Shown here one piece after another: positions 1-5,543 of a stretch of 5,713 nt of DNA. Location of the stretch: positions 1-5,713 of the forward strand of contig CALDZQ010000098.1 in NCBI GenBank assembly GCA_937944035.1, read 5' to 3'. This DNA is from an uncultured Neomegalonema sp. Its GTDB lineage: Bacteria > Pseudomonadota > Alphaproteobacteria > Rhodobacterales > Rhodobacteraceae. The notes below the pieces were generated by a model. The model was not told where the DNA came from. It ran no database searches and saw only the letters and a list, made by a program, of their open reading frames with translations. Position 1 is the first letter of the stretch. Each line of letters opens with the position of its first letter. Made by a program: the position numbers and the translations under genes.

Positions 1-1005
1 CCGCGCGACCTGCGCATTGATGATTGCGCCATCGGCACGCCGGGGCCGGATCAGGTGGCCGTGGCGATCAGGGCGGGCGGCATCTGCGGGTCTGACTTGC
101 ATTACTACCAGCACGGCGGTTTCGGCAGCATCCGGCTGAAAGAACCCATGATTTTGGGCCACGAAGTCTCCGGCGGGATCACCGGGCTTGGTGAAAATGT
201 GTCCGGCCTGCGTATCGGCCAACTCGTCGCCATCTCCCCCTCACGCCCGTGCAGTACCTGCGAATACTGCCTGCGCGGACAACAACAGCACTGTATGAAC
301 ATGCGCTTTTACGGCAGTGCGATGCCCTTCCCCCATATCCAAGGCGCGTTCCGTCAAGCCATAATCGCCGATGCCTGCCAATGCATCCCCGCAGACGGCC
401 TCACCGCCGGACAAGCGGCGATGGCAGAACCCCTCGCCGTGTGCCTCCACGCAGTCAATCGGGCGGGCAACCTGCTGGGCAAGACCGTCCTTGTCACCGG
501 ATGCGGTCCCATCGGCGTTCTAACAATCCTAGCCGCCCGCCGCGCCGGAGCGACCAAGATCATCGCCACAGACCTCACCGGTTTCACACTCTCCAAAGCT
601 TCAGAGGCCGGAGCGGACCACGCCATCAATATCAGTACAGATACCAACGCTCTCGCCCCCTACAACGCCGGCAAAGGTCAGGTTGATGTGCATTTCGAAT
701 GCTCAGGCGCACAAGCGGCGCTCGCAACAGGTATTACCGCACTTCGCCCCGGTGGAACCTTGGTGCAACTCGGCTTGGGCGGCGATATGACGATACCGAT
801 GCAAGCGCTCACCGCGAAAGAAATCACCCTCAAAGGCTCCTTCCGCTTCCATGAGGAGTTCACAGACGCCGTCCGTTTCATGCAAGCCGGTCTGATTGAT
901 GTAACCCCGCTCATCACTCACACCTTACCTTTCGCTGAAGCCCCTGCCGCATTTGAACTTGCCGCAGACCGCAGCCAAACAATGAAGGCGCAAATCGCAT
1001 TTTGA
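1..1005 (+). CDS. idnD: L-idonate 5-dehydrogenase-like zinc-dependent alcohol dehydrogenase (5' partial)
   Basis: This is a medium-chain zinc-dependent dehydrogenase, probably oxidising L-idonate to 5-keto-D-gluconate with NAD(P) in the cytoplasm. The frame is open to base 1, and the 334 visible residues compare with about 340-345 for the family, so only about ten N-terminal residues are missing. The GTG at 55 lies inside the conserved N-terminal domain and is not the start. Residue numbers below count from window base 1. Catalytic zinc ligands are Cys29 in GICGSD, His54 in GHE and probably Glu143 in AEPLAV. Structural zinc cysteines are Cys84, Cys87, Cys90 and Cys98. The Rossmann motif GCGPIG is at 167-172, with Asp191 at the end of the next strand, which favours NAD. 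The segment CGSDLHYYQHGG resembles L-idonate dehydrogenases; a related sorbitol/xylitol-type polyol dehydrogenase is the main alternative. The gene ends 14 bases before eda, which supports a sugar-acid role. Confidence 0.85.
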   Translation, partial: PRDLRIDDCAIGTPGPDQVAVAIRAGGICGSDLHYYQHGGFGSIRLKEPMILGHEVSGGITGLGENVSGLRIGQLVAISPSRPCSTCEYCLRGQQQHCMNMRFYGSAMPFPHIQGAFRQAIIADACQCIPADGLTAGQAAMAEPLAVCLHAVNRAGNLLGKTVLVTGCGPIGVLTILAARRAGATKIIATDLTGFTLSKASEAGADHAINISTDTNALAPYNAGKGQVDVHFECSGAQAALATGITALRPGGTLVQLGLGGDMTIPMQALTAKEITLKGSFRFHEEFTDAVRFMQAGLIDVTPLITHTLPFAEAPAAFELAADRSQTMKAQIAF

Positions 1006-1006
1006 C

Positions 1007-1011
1007 GAGGA
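1007..1011 (+). promoter_or_regulatory. Ribosome binding site for eda
   Basis: GAGGA lies 8 bases before the ATG at 1020, just after the stop of the upstream dehydrogenase. It decides the start at 1020 over an in-frame TTG at 1002, which overlaps the upstream stop codon and has no suitably placed Shine-Dalgarno. Confidence 0.7.
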
Positions 1012-1019
1012 ACAGCCCC

Positions 1020-1661
1020 ATGACCATCACCGCCATAGCGCAACGCGCCCCCGTCATCCCCGTCCTCGTGATCGACGACATCGATAGCGCCATCCCTCTC
1101 GCCAACGCCCTTGTGCGCGGAGGCTTGCCCGTCCTCGAAGTCACCTTACGCACCCCGGCGGCTTTACAGGCGATCAGGCGCATGGTCGACGAATGCCCCC
1201 ACGCCATCATCGGCGCGGGAACCATCCGCAATGGAGACGACATTACCGCCTGCCGCGCAGCGGGTGCAGCCTTCGGCGTCAGCCCCGGCGCACCCGCCAG
1301 CCTGCTCGCGGCGCTGGCTCAAGACGGTGCGGAGAACGGCGACTGGCCGTTTCTGCCGGGCTGCGCCACCGCGTCCGAGGCGATGCTGCTGTCCGATTTC
1401 GGTTATGAGATGGTGAAGTTCTTTCCGGCGGAACAGGCGGGCGGCGCGGCAATGCTGAAATCCCTCGCGTCGCCTCTGCCGGACATCATGTTTTGCCCCA
1501 CGGGCGGCATCGGTGCGCATAATGCCGCTGACTATCTCGCCCTGCCCAATGTTCTTTGCGTAGGCGGATCATGGGTCGCCCCCGCCGGCATGGTCGCCGC
1601 CAAAGACTGGGACGGCATCACCAAACTTGCGGCGGAGGCAAGCGGAATTACCCGCCGATAA
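1020..1661 (+). CDS. eda: 2-dehydro-3-deoxy-6-phosphogluconate (KDPG) aldolase, class I
   Basis: This enzyme cleaves KDPG to pyruvate and glyceraldehyde 3-phosphate, the last step of the Entner-Doudoroff pathway, in the cytoplasm. The protein has 213 residues, the usual length for a single-domain (beta/alpha)8 aldolase of the KDPG/KHG family. Visible active-site elements are Glu40 in VLEVTLRT, the GAGT turn at 65-68, the Schiff-base Lys133 in VKFFPAE and Thr161 in the FCPTGGI phosphate-binding loop. The ATG at 1020 has GAGGA 8 bases upstream and is preferred to the in-frame TTG at 1002. The stretch between SPG (88) and FLPG (111) is about five residues longer than I recall for E. coli Eda. 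The gene is probably co-transcribed with the upstream idonate dehydrogenase. Its last 14 bases overlap the 3' end of the convergent dehydrogenase. Some members also act on 4-hydroxy-2-oxoglutarate or KDPGal, which cannot be excluded here. Confidence 0.95.
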   Translation: MTITAIAQRAPVIPVLVIDDIDSAIPLANALVRGGLPVLEVTLRTPAALQAIRRMVDECPHAIIGAGTIRNGDDITACRAAGAAFGVSPGAPASLLAALAQDGAENGDWPFLPGCATASEAMLLSDFGYEMVKFFPAEQAGGAAMLKSLASPLPDIMFCPTGGIGAHNAADYLALPNVLCVGGSWVAPAGMVAAKDWDGITKLAAEASGITRR

Positions 1662-2604
1662 TGTTCTTGGGATTGCCCTCGACAAAGCGCTCGACATGCT
1701 CGATCACCTGACGCCAAACCTCGGTCATCGCCTCCTCGCTGGCCCAAGCCACATGCGGGGTGATGATGACATTCGGGCGGCCCATCACTTTCAGCAACGG
1801 ATTGTCCGGCACGGGTGGCTCCTTGGTCAGCACATCAAAACCCGCTCCTGCGATCAGGCCGCGATCCAGCGCATCCGCCATCGCCGCCTCGTCGACCAAT
1901 CCGCCCCGCGACGTGTTGATGAGCAGCGGTTTTTTCTTCATCGCTTCAAATTCCGGAGTCGAGATCATATGCTTTGTAGCGGGCATCAGCGGCGCGTGGC
2001 AGGTGATAATATCTGAAGTCTCGATCACCTCATCCCAAGGTGTATAAAGCGGGCCAAGCCCGGTCGACCCCTTATGCGCCGCATAGACAGGCTCCATCCC
2101 GAACCCGCGCGCGATCTGCGCAACCGATGCCCCGATGGCCCCCTCACCGATAATCCCCAGCCGCGATCCGGCGAGATCTTTGATGGGGTGGTTGAAGAAG
2201 CAAAACTGACCGGATTTCTCCCACTCGCCGTCAATCACATCCTGCCGGTAGCCGACAATCGAGCGCCGCAGGGCGAGGATCAGCGCGAATGTATGCTCCG
2301 GTACGGTATTCACCGCATATCCGCGCACATTGGCCACCGGAATGCCGCGTGCGGTACAGGCCGGAATGTCAATAACATCATACCCGGTGGCCGCGACCGA
2401 AATCATCTTCAGATGCGGCGCGCTTTCGAGCGTATCGGCCCGGATCGGTGCTTTATTGGTGATTACAATTTCCGCATCCGCAATGCGCTCAGACACTTGT
2501 TCGGGTGCGGTCTTACCGTACTCCACCCATTCATGCGGAAAGTTAGGCCGCGTAATCTCTACCGTTGGCCCGATTGTATCCCGATCCAGAAAGACGATTT
2601 TCAT
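1648..2604 (-). CDS. D-2-hydroxyacid dehydrogenase, glycerate dehydrogenase/hydroxypyruvate reductase type
   Basis: This 318-residue protein is a complete NAD(P)-dependent D-isomer-specific 2-hydroxyacid dehydrogenase. It would interconvert a 2-keto acid, such as hydroxypyruvate or glyoxylate, and its D-hydroxyacid in the cytoplasm. The discontinuous substrate domain comprises about residues 1-100 and 290-318, and the Rossmann domain lies between. The nucleotide motif GIIGEGAIG is at 150-158, with Glu154 where many relatives have Leu or Asp. The catalytic triad is Arg233 in NTSRGGLVDE, Glu262 in TKEPP and His284 in TPHVAWAS. The N-terminus MKIVFLDRDT and the QFCFF segment at 133-137 resemble proteins annotated as glycerate dehydrogenase in other proteobacteria. 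The start ATG has GGGGA 6 bases upstream. The gene diverges from pyk and converges on eda. Given the idonate dehydrogenase nearby, 2-ketogluconate or another keto-sugar acid is a possible alternative substrate; the sequence does not decide this. Confidence 0.9.
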   Translation of the reverse strand: MKIVFLDRDTIGPTVEITRPNFPHEWVEYGKTAPEQVSERIADAEIVITNKAPIRADTLESAPHLKMISVAATGYDVIDIPACTARGIPVANVRGYAVNTVPEHTFALILALRRSIVGYRQDVIDGEWEKSGQFCFFNHPIKDLAGSRLGIIGEGAIGASVAQIARGFGMEPVYAAHKGSTGLGPLYTPWDEVIETSDIITCHAPLMPATKHMISTPEFEAMKKKPLLINTSRGGLVDEAAMADALDRGLIAGAGFDVLTKEPPVPDNPLLKVMGRPNVIITPHVAWASEEAMTEVWRQVIEHVERFVEGNPKNIIGG

Positions 2605-2639
2605 CCGATTTCCCCGCTTCGCTTTTAATTTTTTTCAAC

Positions 2640-2668
2640 TCTGGTGCAAGAGTAGCGCTGACACCAGA
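2640..2668. repeat. Inverted repeat TCTGGTG-N15-CACCAGA, candidate operator
   Basis: Seven-base perfect arms (2640-2646 and 2662-2668) are separated by 15 bases, so the arm centres are 22 bases apart, roughly two helical turns. It lies between the divergent hydroxyacid dehydrogenase and pyk genes, where a dimeric regulator could control one or both. The regulator is unknown; the TGGTG/CACCA arms alone do not identify a family. Confidence 0.4.
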
Positions 2669-2749
2669 AATTCACATCTTCGCAGATGAAGTTTTTGCCG
2701 TTCGTGTTAGAAGGCTTTCAAACAGTCGCTCACCTTGCAACGCTCCATC

Positions 2750-2754
2750 AGAGG
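2750..2754 (+). promoter_or_regulatory. Ribosome binding site for pyk
   Basis: AGAGG lies 7 bases before the ATG at 2762. It supports that start over an in-frame TTG at 2735, which would add nine residues outside the conserved pyruvate kinase N-terminus. Confidence 0.65.
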
Positions 2755-2761
2755 CTCCCCC

Positions 2762-4210
2762 ATGAAACAATCAAGAAACGTCAAAATCGTCGCCACGCTC
2801 GGACCTTCATCGTCCGACCGCGAAATGATAAAGACGCTTTGCGAAGCCGGAGCCGATGTTTTTCGCCTGAACATGAGCCACGGCACACAAGACGATCAGC
2901 GCGACCGTTATGAGCTGATCCGCGAAGTAGAACACGAATTGGGCCGCCCGATCGGGGTGTTGGCCGATTTGCAAGGGCCGAAAATCCGCTGCGGCGTATT
3001 CGCCGCGACCAGCCACATTCTCGCGGTTGGAGATAGTTTCCGATTTGATTCTCAAGACACGCCGGGCGATGCGACACGCGTTCGCCTGCCCCACCCTGAA
3101 ATCCTGGGCGCACTCACCGAAGGCTCCACAATTCTCGTCAATGACGGGAAAATCCGGATGCGCGTTACCAAAGCGCATGGGGATGCGGTCGATGCGGTCG
3201 TTCAGGTCGGTGGTGAAATCTCTGATCGCAAAGGCATTAACTTGCCGGATGTCGTCTTGCCTGTGGCTGCCCTGTCCGAAAAAGACCGCTCCGATCTGGA
3301 ATTTGCCTGCGAGCTAGGCGCTGACTGGATCGCGCTTTCCTTCGTGCAACGAGCGGCGGACATCGAGGAAGCGAAAGAACTGATAAAAGACCGCGCGCTT
3401 GTAATGACAAAGGTCGAAAAGCCTGCGGCCGTGACGGACTTCAAATCAATCCTCGAAGCGTCGGACGGCATCATGGTTGCGCGCGGGGATTTGGGTGTCG
3501 AGATGGAACTCGCCGACTTGCCCGCCATCCAAAAACGCCTGATCCGCGATTGCCGCCATGTCGGTAAACCTGTGGTCGTCGCAACGCAGATGTTGGAAAG
3601 CATGATCTCCAGCCCCGTCCCCACACGTGCCGAGATTTCGGACGTTGCCGGCGCGATCTATGACGGGGCCGACGCGGTCATGCTGTCCGCCGAATCAGCG
3701 GCTGGAGATTTCCCCATTGAGGCCGTGACTACGATGGCGAATGTCGCCTTGAAAGTTGAAATGGACCCGCATTATCGCGAGATGATCGACAATTCCCGCA
3801 CAGCCCCGGTCGCAAGCGTCGCAACCGCAATCACGGCAGCCGCCCGCGAAGTGGCCGAGGCCGTCGATGTAAAAGCGATTTGTTGCTTCACGCACTCCGG
3901 CACGACAGCGAAACTCGCTGCCCGCGAGCGGCCGAACGCTCCGATCATCGCTCTAACCCCGATGATCCGCACAGCGCGTATGTTGACGATGTATTGGGGC
4001 TTGCATTGCCGCACTGCCGATGAGGTCACGCGCTTTAAACTGGCCGTCGTCTCTGCCGCCCGTGCCGCTAAAGAAATGGGTATGGCAGACGAGGACGACC
4101 GCATCGCCGTCACCGCAGGCGTACCCTTTGGCCGCCCCGGAACAACGAACATCCTGCGAATCGCCCCCGTTCATGAGAAAGCGATCTATGAAGGTGAGCG
4201 CGGTTATTAA
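2762..4210 (+). CDS. pyk: Pyruvate kinase
   Basis: This enzyme transfers phosphate from phosphoenolpyruvate to ADP, giving pyruvate and ATP, the last step of lower glycolysis. The protein has 482 residues, which is full length. The A domain starts with VKIVATLGPSS; Arg35, Asn37 and Ser39 in FRLNMSHG are the nucleotide and potassium site residues. The mobile B domain covers about residues 72-168. The signature MTKVEKP at 215-221 holds catalytic Lys217 and the metal ligand Glu219; Asp243 in ARGDLG is the second metal ligand and Thr275 is in ATQMLESM. The regulatory C-terminal domain begins near residue 345 and is intact. The frame opens with a TTG at 2735, but ATG 2762 has the better ribosome site and matches the family N-terminus. 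The gene stands alone: it diverges from the hydroxyacid dehydrogenase, and a long AT-rich gap follows. It would take up the glyceraldehyde 3-phosphate branch from the Eda reaction. The effector of the C-domain cannot be read from sequence alone. Confidence 0.97.
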   Translation: MKQSRNVKIVATLGPSSSDREMIKTLCEAGADVFRLNMSHGTQDDQRDRYELIREVEHELGRPIGVLADLQGPKIRCGVFAATSHILAVGDSFRFDSQDTPGDATRVRLPHPEILGALTEGSTILVNDGKIRMRVTKAHGDAVDAVVQVGGEISDRKGINLPDVVLPVAALSEKDRSDLEFACELGADWIALSFVQRAADIEEAKELIKDRALVMTKVEKPAAVTDFKSILEASDGIMVARGDLGVEMELADLPAIQKRLIRDCRHVGKPVVVATQMLESMISSPVPTRAEISDVAGAIYDGADAVMLSAESAAGDFPIEAVTTMANVALKVEMDPHYREMIDNSRTAPVASVATAITAAAREVAEAVDVKAICCFTHSGTTAKLAARERPNAPIIALTPMIRTARMLTMYWGLHCRTADEVTRFKLAVVSAARAAKEMGMADEDDRIAVTAGVPFGRPGTTNILRIAPVHEKAIYEGERGY

Positions 4211-4224
4211 TATCGCTTATTGAG

Positions 4225-4269
4225 TGCGGTTTCGGATAAATCCGACAAGCTTTTGATTCGTAAACCGCG
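4225..4269 (+). terminator. Possible composite hairpin after pyk (weak terminator candidate)
   Basis: Fifteen bases after the pyk stop, an inner palindrome TCGGAT-AA-ATCCGA (4232-4245) sits inside outer arms GCGGTT (4226-4231) and AACCGC (4263-4268). A short T run (4251-4254) lies within the outer loop. There is no U-tract directly after either stem, so this is not a textbook intrinsic terminator. It is the only structure close enough to serve the 3' end of pyk. Confidence 0.3.
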
Positions 4270-4594
4270 CCCAAGAATTACGTAAGGCGCAAATTCCCAA
4301 GCTTATATATCGTGTAAGAACAATGAATTAGAGCCTTTCAGGCAAATCAAAGCGTGTTAAAAAATTTTGAGAGCAGCGGGATAAATTGGTGTGAAGCAGT
4401 CTCACTTGATGTAAAAAAATCGCCGGCTTCGCATTATCTGTAATTTTTGATTTATATTGCAGAAACACCTGATAACGATATTTACCTGTCGACAAAATTG
4501 ATGCTTTCGGTTTAAAAGCCAATCGCAACTACATCTCCCGGTTTTATTTCAATAGTTTAAACGGGAGATTTCAACCTAAATCGCAACCATAGAG
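4270..4594. other. AT-rich intergenic stretch without a supported gene
   Basis: No open frame here looks coding. The DNA is strikingly AT-rich next to pyk: bases 4441-4500 contain only 17 G or C out of 60. Visible structures are a small hairpin GCCT-TTC-AGGC (4333-4343), several A or T runs, and the inverted repeat between direct repeats listed separately at 4521-4587. It may hold upstream regulatory DNA for the exported-protein gene, an untranslated leader, or an unrecognised small RNA, but no clear promoter plus terminator pair is visible. Confidence 0.5.
4521..4587. repeat. Inverted repeat between 9-base direct repeats
   Basis: AATCGCAAC occurs at 4521-4529 and again at 4579-4587. Between the copies lies a perfect 8-base inverted repeat, ATCTCCCG (4533-4540) and CGGGAGAT (4562-4569), whose loop contains part of the palindrome GTTTAAAC (4555-4562). 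As RNA this would be a stem with an adjacent bulge and an AU-rich loop. The arrangement could be a tiny mobile-element remnant with target duplication, or a repressor binding region. It could also be chance in AT-rich DNA. Confidence 0.4.
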
Positions 4595-4610
4595 AGTGAG
4601 CATAGTCACT
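4595..4610. promoter_or_regulatory. Crp/Fnr-family-like operator
   Basis: AGTGA-GCATAG-TCACT is a perfect 5-base inverted repeat with a 6-base spacer. The core GTGA-N6-TCAC matches the well-known Crp consensus arms and spacing. It is centred 104 bases before the ATG of the exported-protein gene and about 67 bases before the start point implied by the candidate -10 box at 4658. An activator site at such a distance would be reasonable. The actual regulator is inferred only from the half-site pattern. Confidence 0.45.
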
Positions 4611-4657
4611 GCTTTGTGCGGACGCTAAAATATAGTGCATTATGCTTGGCGTTCCTG

Positions 4658-4663
4658 TATAAA
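4658..4663 (+). promoter_or_regulatory. Candidate -10 box for the exported-protein gene
   Basis: TATAAA, preceded by TG, lies 43 bases before the ATG at 4707. The bases at the expected -35 position (around 4635-4640, GTGCAT) match the sigma-70 consensus poorly. That would fit an activator-dependent promoter together with the palindrome at 4595-4610. TATGCT at 4641-4646 is another possible -10. Confidence 0.3.
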
Positions 4664-4694
4664 ACTGTGATTGTGTATCAGAACACAACACAAC

Positions 4695-4700
4695 AGGAGT
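4695..4700 (+). promoter_or_regulatory. Ribosome binding site for the exported-protein gene
   Basis: AGGAGT lies 6 bases before the ATG at 4707. This strong site fixes that start over the in-frame TTG at 4671, which would place twelve polar residues before the signal peptide. Confidence 0.75.
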
Positions 4701-4706
4701 AAGACT

Positions 4707-5297
4707 ATGATTAATCGTACTTTGCCATGCGCTCTGGCATCAGGTATTTTGTACTTTGTAATGAGCGGTACGTCAATTGCCCAAGTAGCACTGTCAAGCT
4801 GTGATCCAGCAACAGGGCTGACCCCTTCCGGGCAACAATGTGTGACGCTTACCCCGGTTGACCCAACACGTTATGACTCTCAGATCAGCGGTGAAGGCGC
4901 TTCTAATTACAGCGCTGTTAACGTGACCGAACTGGCTGAGACATATCAGTGTGACCGATCTTCTGGTAACAATGCCGCTGGCGGCGGTGGCAGCATTCTT
5001 ATTGAAGATTGCGGTGCGCCACTCGACCTTGATCCTTCGACATTCAAGGAGTTTGTGGGCTATTCCGGCAATGCAGCGCCTGCGCCTGCGCCTGTACCCA
5101 CACCAGTCAGCGTTCCTGCTCCGCTTCCAGCTCCGACCGTGATCGCAGCACCCGCTTACGCGCCGGTACTTGCACCTGTGGGCCTTGGATTTGGTCAACT
5201 CGCAGTTGGCCTTGCTGGTGTCGCAGCAGTTGGCGCAATCATTGCGCTCGCATCTGATGATAACGACAGCGCCGTCAGCACGACGGGCACACGCTAA
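4707..5297 (+). CDS. Exported Pro/Ala-rich protein with C-terminal hydrophobic segment, unknown function
   Basis: I do not recognise the family. The 196-residue product begins with a likely Sec signal peptide: a positive N-terminus with Arg4, a hydrophobic core to about residue 20, and probable cleavage after Ala25 (SIA-Q). The mature N-terminal region (26-120) is polar and contains four cysteines (32, 45, 82, 102), enough for two disulfides in the periplasm. It also has a Gly run at 92-95. Residues 123-157 are a Pro/Ala-rich linker with AP repeats. Residues 158-182 form a Gly/Ala-rich hydrophobic segment long enough to cross a membrane, followed by the acidic SDDNDS and a Ser/Thr tail ending in Arg. 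Small exported proteins with a hydrophobic C-terminus and a DDxD-Ser/Thr tail, such as GfcA/YjbE near exopolysaccharide genes, look superficially similar; homology is not claimed. The gene stands alone behind a strong ribosome site and a possible Crp/Fnr site, with a strong terminator after it. Confidence 0.8.
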   Translation: MINRTLPCALASGILYFVMSGTSIAQVALSSCDPATGLTPSGQQCVTLTPVDPTRYDSQISGEGASNYSAVNVTELAETYQCDRSSGNNAAGGGGSILIEDCGAPLDLDPSTFKEFVGYSGNAAPAPAPVPTPVSVPAPLPAPTVIAAPAYAPVLAPVGLGFGQLAVGLAGVAAVGAIIALASDDNDSAVSTTGTR

Positions 5298-5311
5298 TAC
5301 CGGAGCGATTT

Positions 5312-5332
5312 AGGAAACCCGATAGGTTTCCT
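5312..5332 (+). terminator. Hairpin just after the exported-protein gene
   Basis: AGGAAACC (5312-5319) and GGTTTCCT (5325-5332) form a perfect 8-base stem with the 5-base loop CGATA, starting 14 bases after the stop codon. No U-tract follows, so it may protect the mRNA 3' end or act together with the stronger terminator downstream rather than terminate by itself. Confidence 0.45.
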
Positions 5333-5353
5333 CATGATAATCGCGCCATTGTA

Positions 5354-5399
5354 AAGATAGAGCGTCGAAACGATTAACAATCGTCCGGCGCTCTATTTT
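5354..5399. terminator. Strong, probably bidirectional intrinsic terminator
   Basis: A long stem joins 5354-5367 to 5386-5399, including AGAGCGTCG against CGGCGCTCT with one T-G wobble. It is capped by a second perfect stem, ACGATT (5370-5375) and AATCGT (5379-5384), with loop AAC. On the plus strand a T-rich run (ATTTTCGTTTT) follows the GC-rich stem. On the minus strand the other side reads CTATCTTTAC, also T-rich. It would end transcription of the exported-protein gene and could stop minus-strand reads from the right-hand gene. Confidence 0.8.
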
Positions 5400-5425
5400 C
5401 GTTTTCAATACTTGTGAAGCATTGC

Positions 5426-5469
5426 TTAGACCATCCTGAACGATATAAGGATCATTCCGGATAGTCTAA
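5426..5469 (-). repeat. Long hairpin, better paired in minus-strand RNA
   Basis: TTAGAC (5426-5431) pairs with GTCTAA (5464-5469) and ATCC (5433-5436) with GGAT (5459-5462). The one mismatch between them (C5432/A5463) becomes a G-U wobble in minus-strand RNA, giving an 11-pair stem there. An alternative inner pairing ATCCT/AGGAT (5433-5437 and 5448-5452) exists. It lies downstream of the right-hand minus-strand gene. No U-tract follows on the minus strand. Confidence 0.45.
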
Positions 5470-5497
5470 CTTCTTGTTTTGGCGCGTTTTCCGAGTC

Positions 5498-5517
5498 GGG
5501 CAATGAATTCATTGCCC
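5498..5517. repeat. 20-base perfect palindrome
   Basis: GGGCAATGAATTCATTGCCC is its own reverse complement over all 20 bases, with GAATTC at the centre. In RNA it would be an 8-pair stem with an AAUU loop. It has no following U-tract on either strand. TTTTC (5487-5491) and GAAAA (5520-5524) flank it and could extend the pairing across an internal loop. It may be an operator, a recombination or processing site, or an mRNA 3' end structure. Confidence 0.6.
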
Positions 5518-5543
5518 TTGAAAATGCTCTAGCCTGTACATTT

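Larger units (their letters stand above)
2605..2761. promoter_or_regulatory. Divergent intergenic promoter region (hydroxyacid dehydrogenase / pyk)
   Basis: These 157 bases separate two divergent start codons, so at least one promoter for each gene should lie here. The half nearest the dehydrogenase contains an AT-rich run around 2622-2638. I see TTGCCG at 2695-2700 as a possible -35 for pyk, but no good -10 at the right distance, so no promoter is called exactly. An inverted repeat at 2640-2668 and a short hairpin (CATCT/AGATG, 2675-2688) occupy the centre. Confidence 0.5.

Noticed and set aside
354..647. Minus-strand frame of 97 codons within the idonate dehydrogenase gene
   Set aside because: It lies entirely opposite a gene with clear zinc and NAD motifs, and is a by-product of GC-rich coding sequence.
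2074..2628. Plus-strand frame of 184 codons opposite the hydroxyacid dehydrogenase
   Set aside because: Despite its length, it is antisense to a gene with an intact catalytic triad and Rossmann motif, and its translation is Arg- and Pro-rich with no family resemblance.
4267..4290. GCGCC/GGCGC hairpin as a pyk terminator
   Set aside because: The stem is only five pairs with a 14-base loop, it competes with the structure at 4225-4269, and no U-tract follows.
4391..4405. Second possible Crp-like site GTGA...TCAC
   Set aside because: The spacer is 7 bases instead of 6 and the outer bases do not match, so the geometry is wrong for this family.
4328..4528. Minus-strand frame of 66 codons in the AT-rich gap
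   Set aside because: It starts with TTG, has no Shine-Dalgarno, no recognisable protein features, and lies in AT-rich DNA with many alternative reading possibilities.
4794..5198. Minus-strand frame of 134 codons opposite the exported-protein gene
   Set aside because: The plus-strand frame has a strong ribosome site, a signal peptide and a terminator. The minus frame has none of these and a skewed Arg/Cys-rich composition.
5422..5449. Promoter-like pair TTGCTT-N16-TATAAG inside the hairpin region
   Set aside because: Both boxes are imperfect and lie within a hairpin, and no gene or clear RNA follows on the plus strand.
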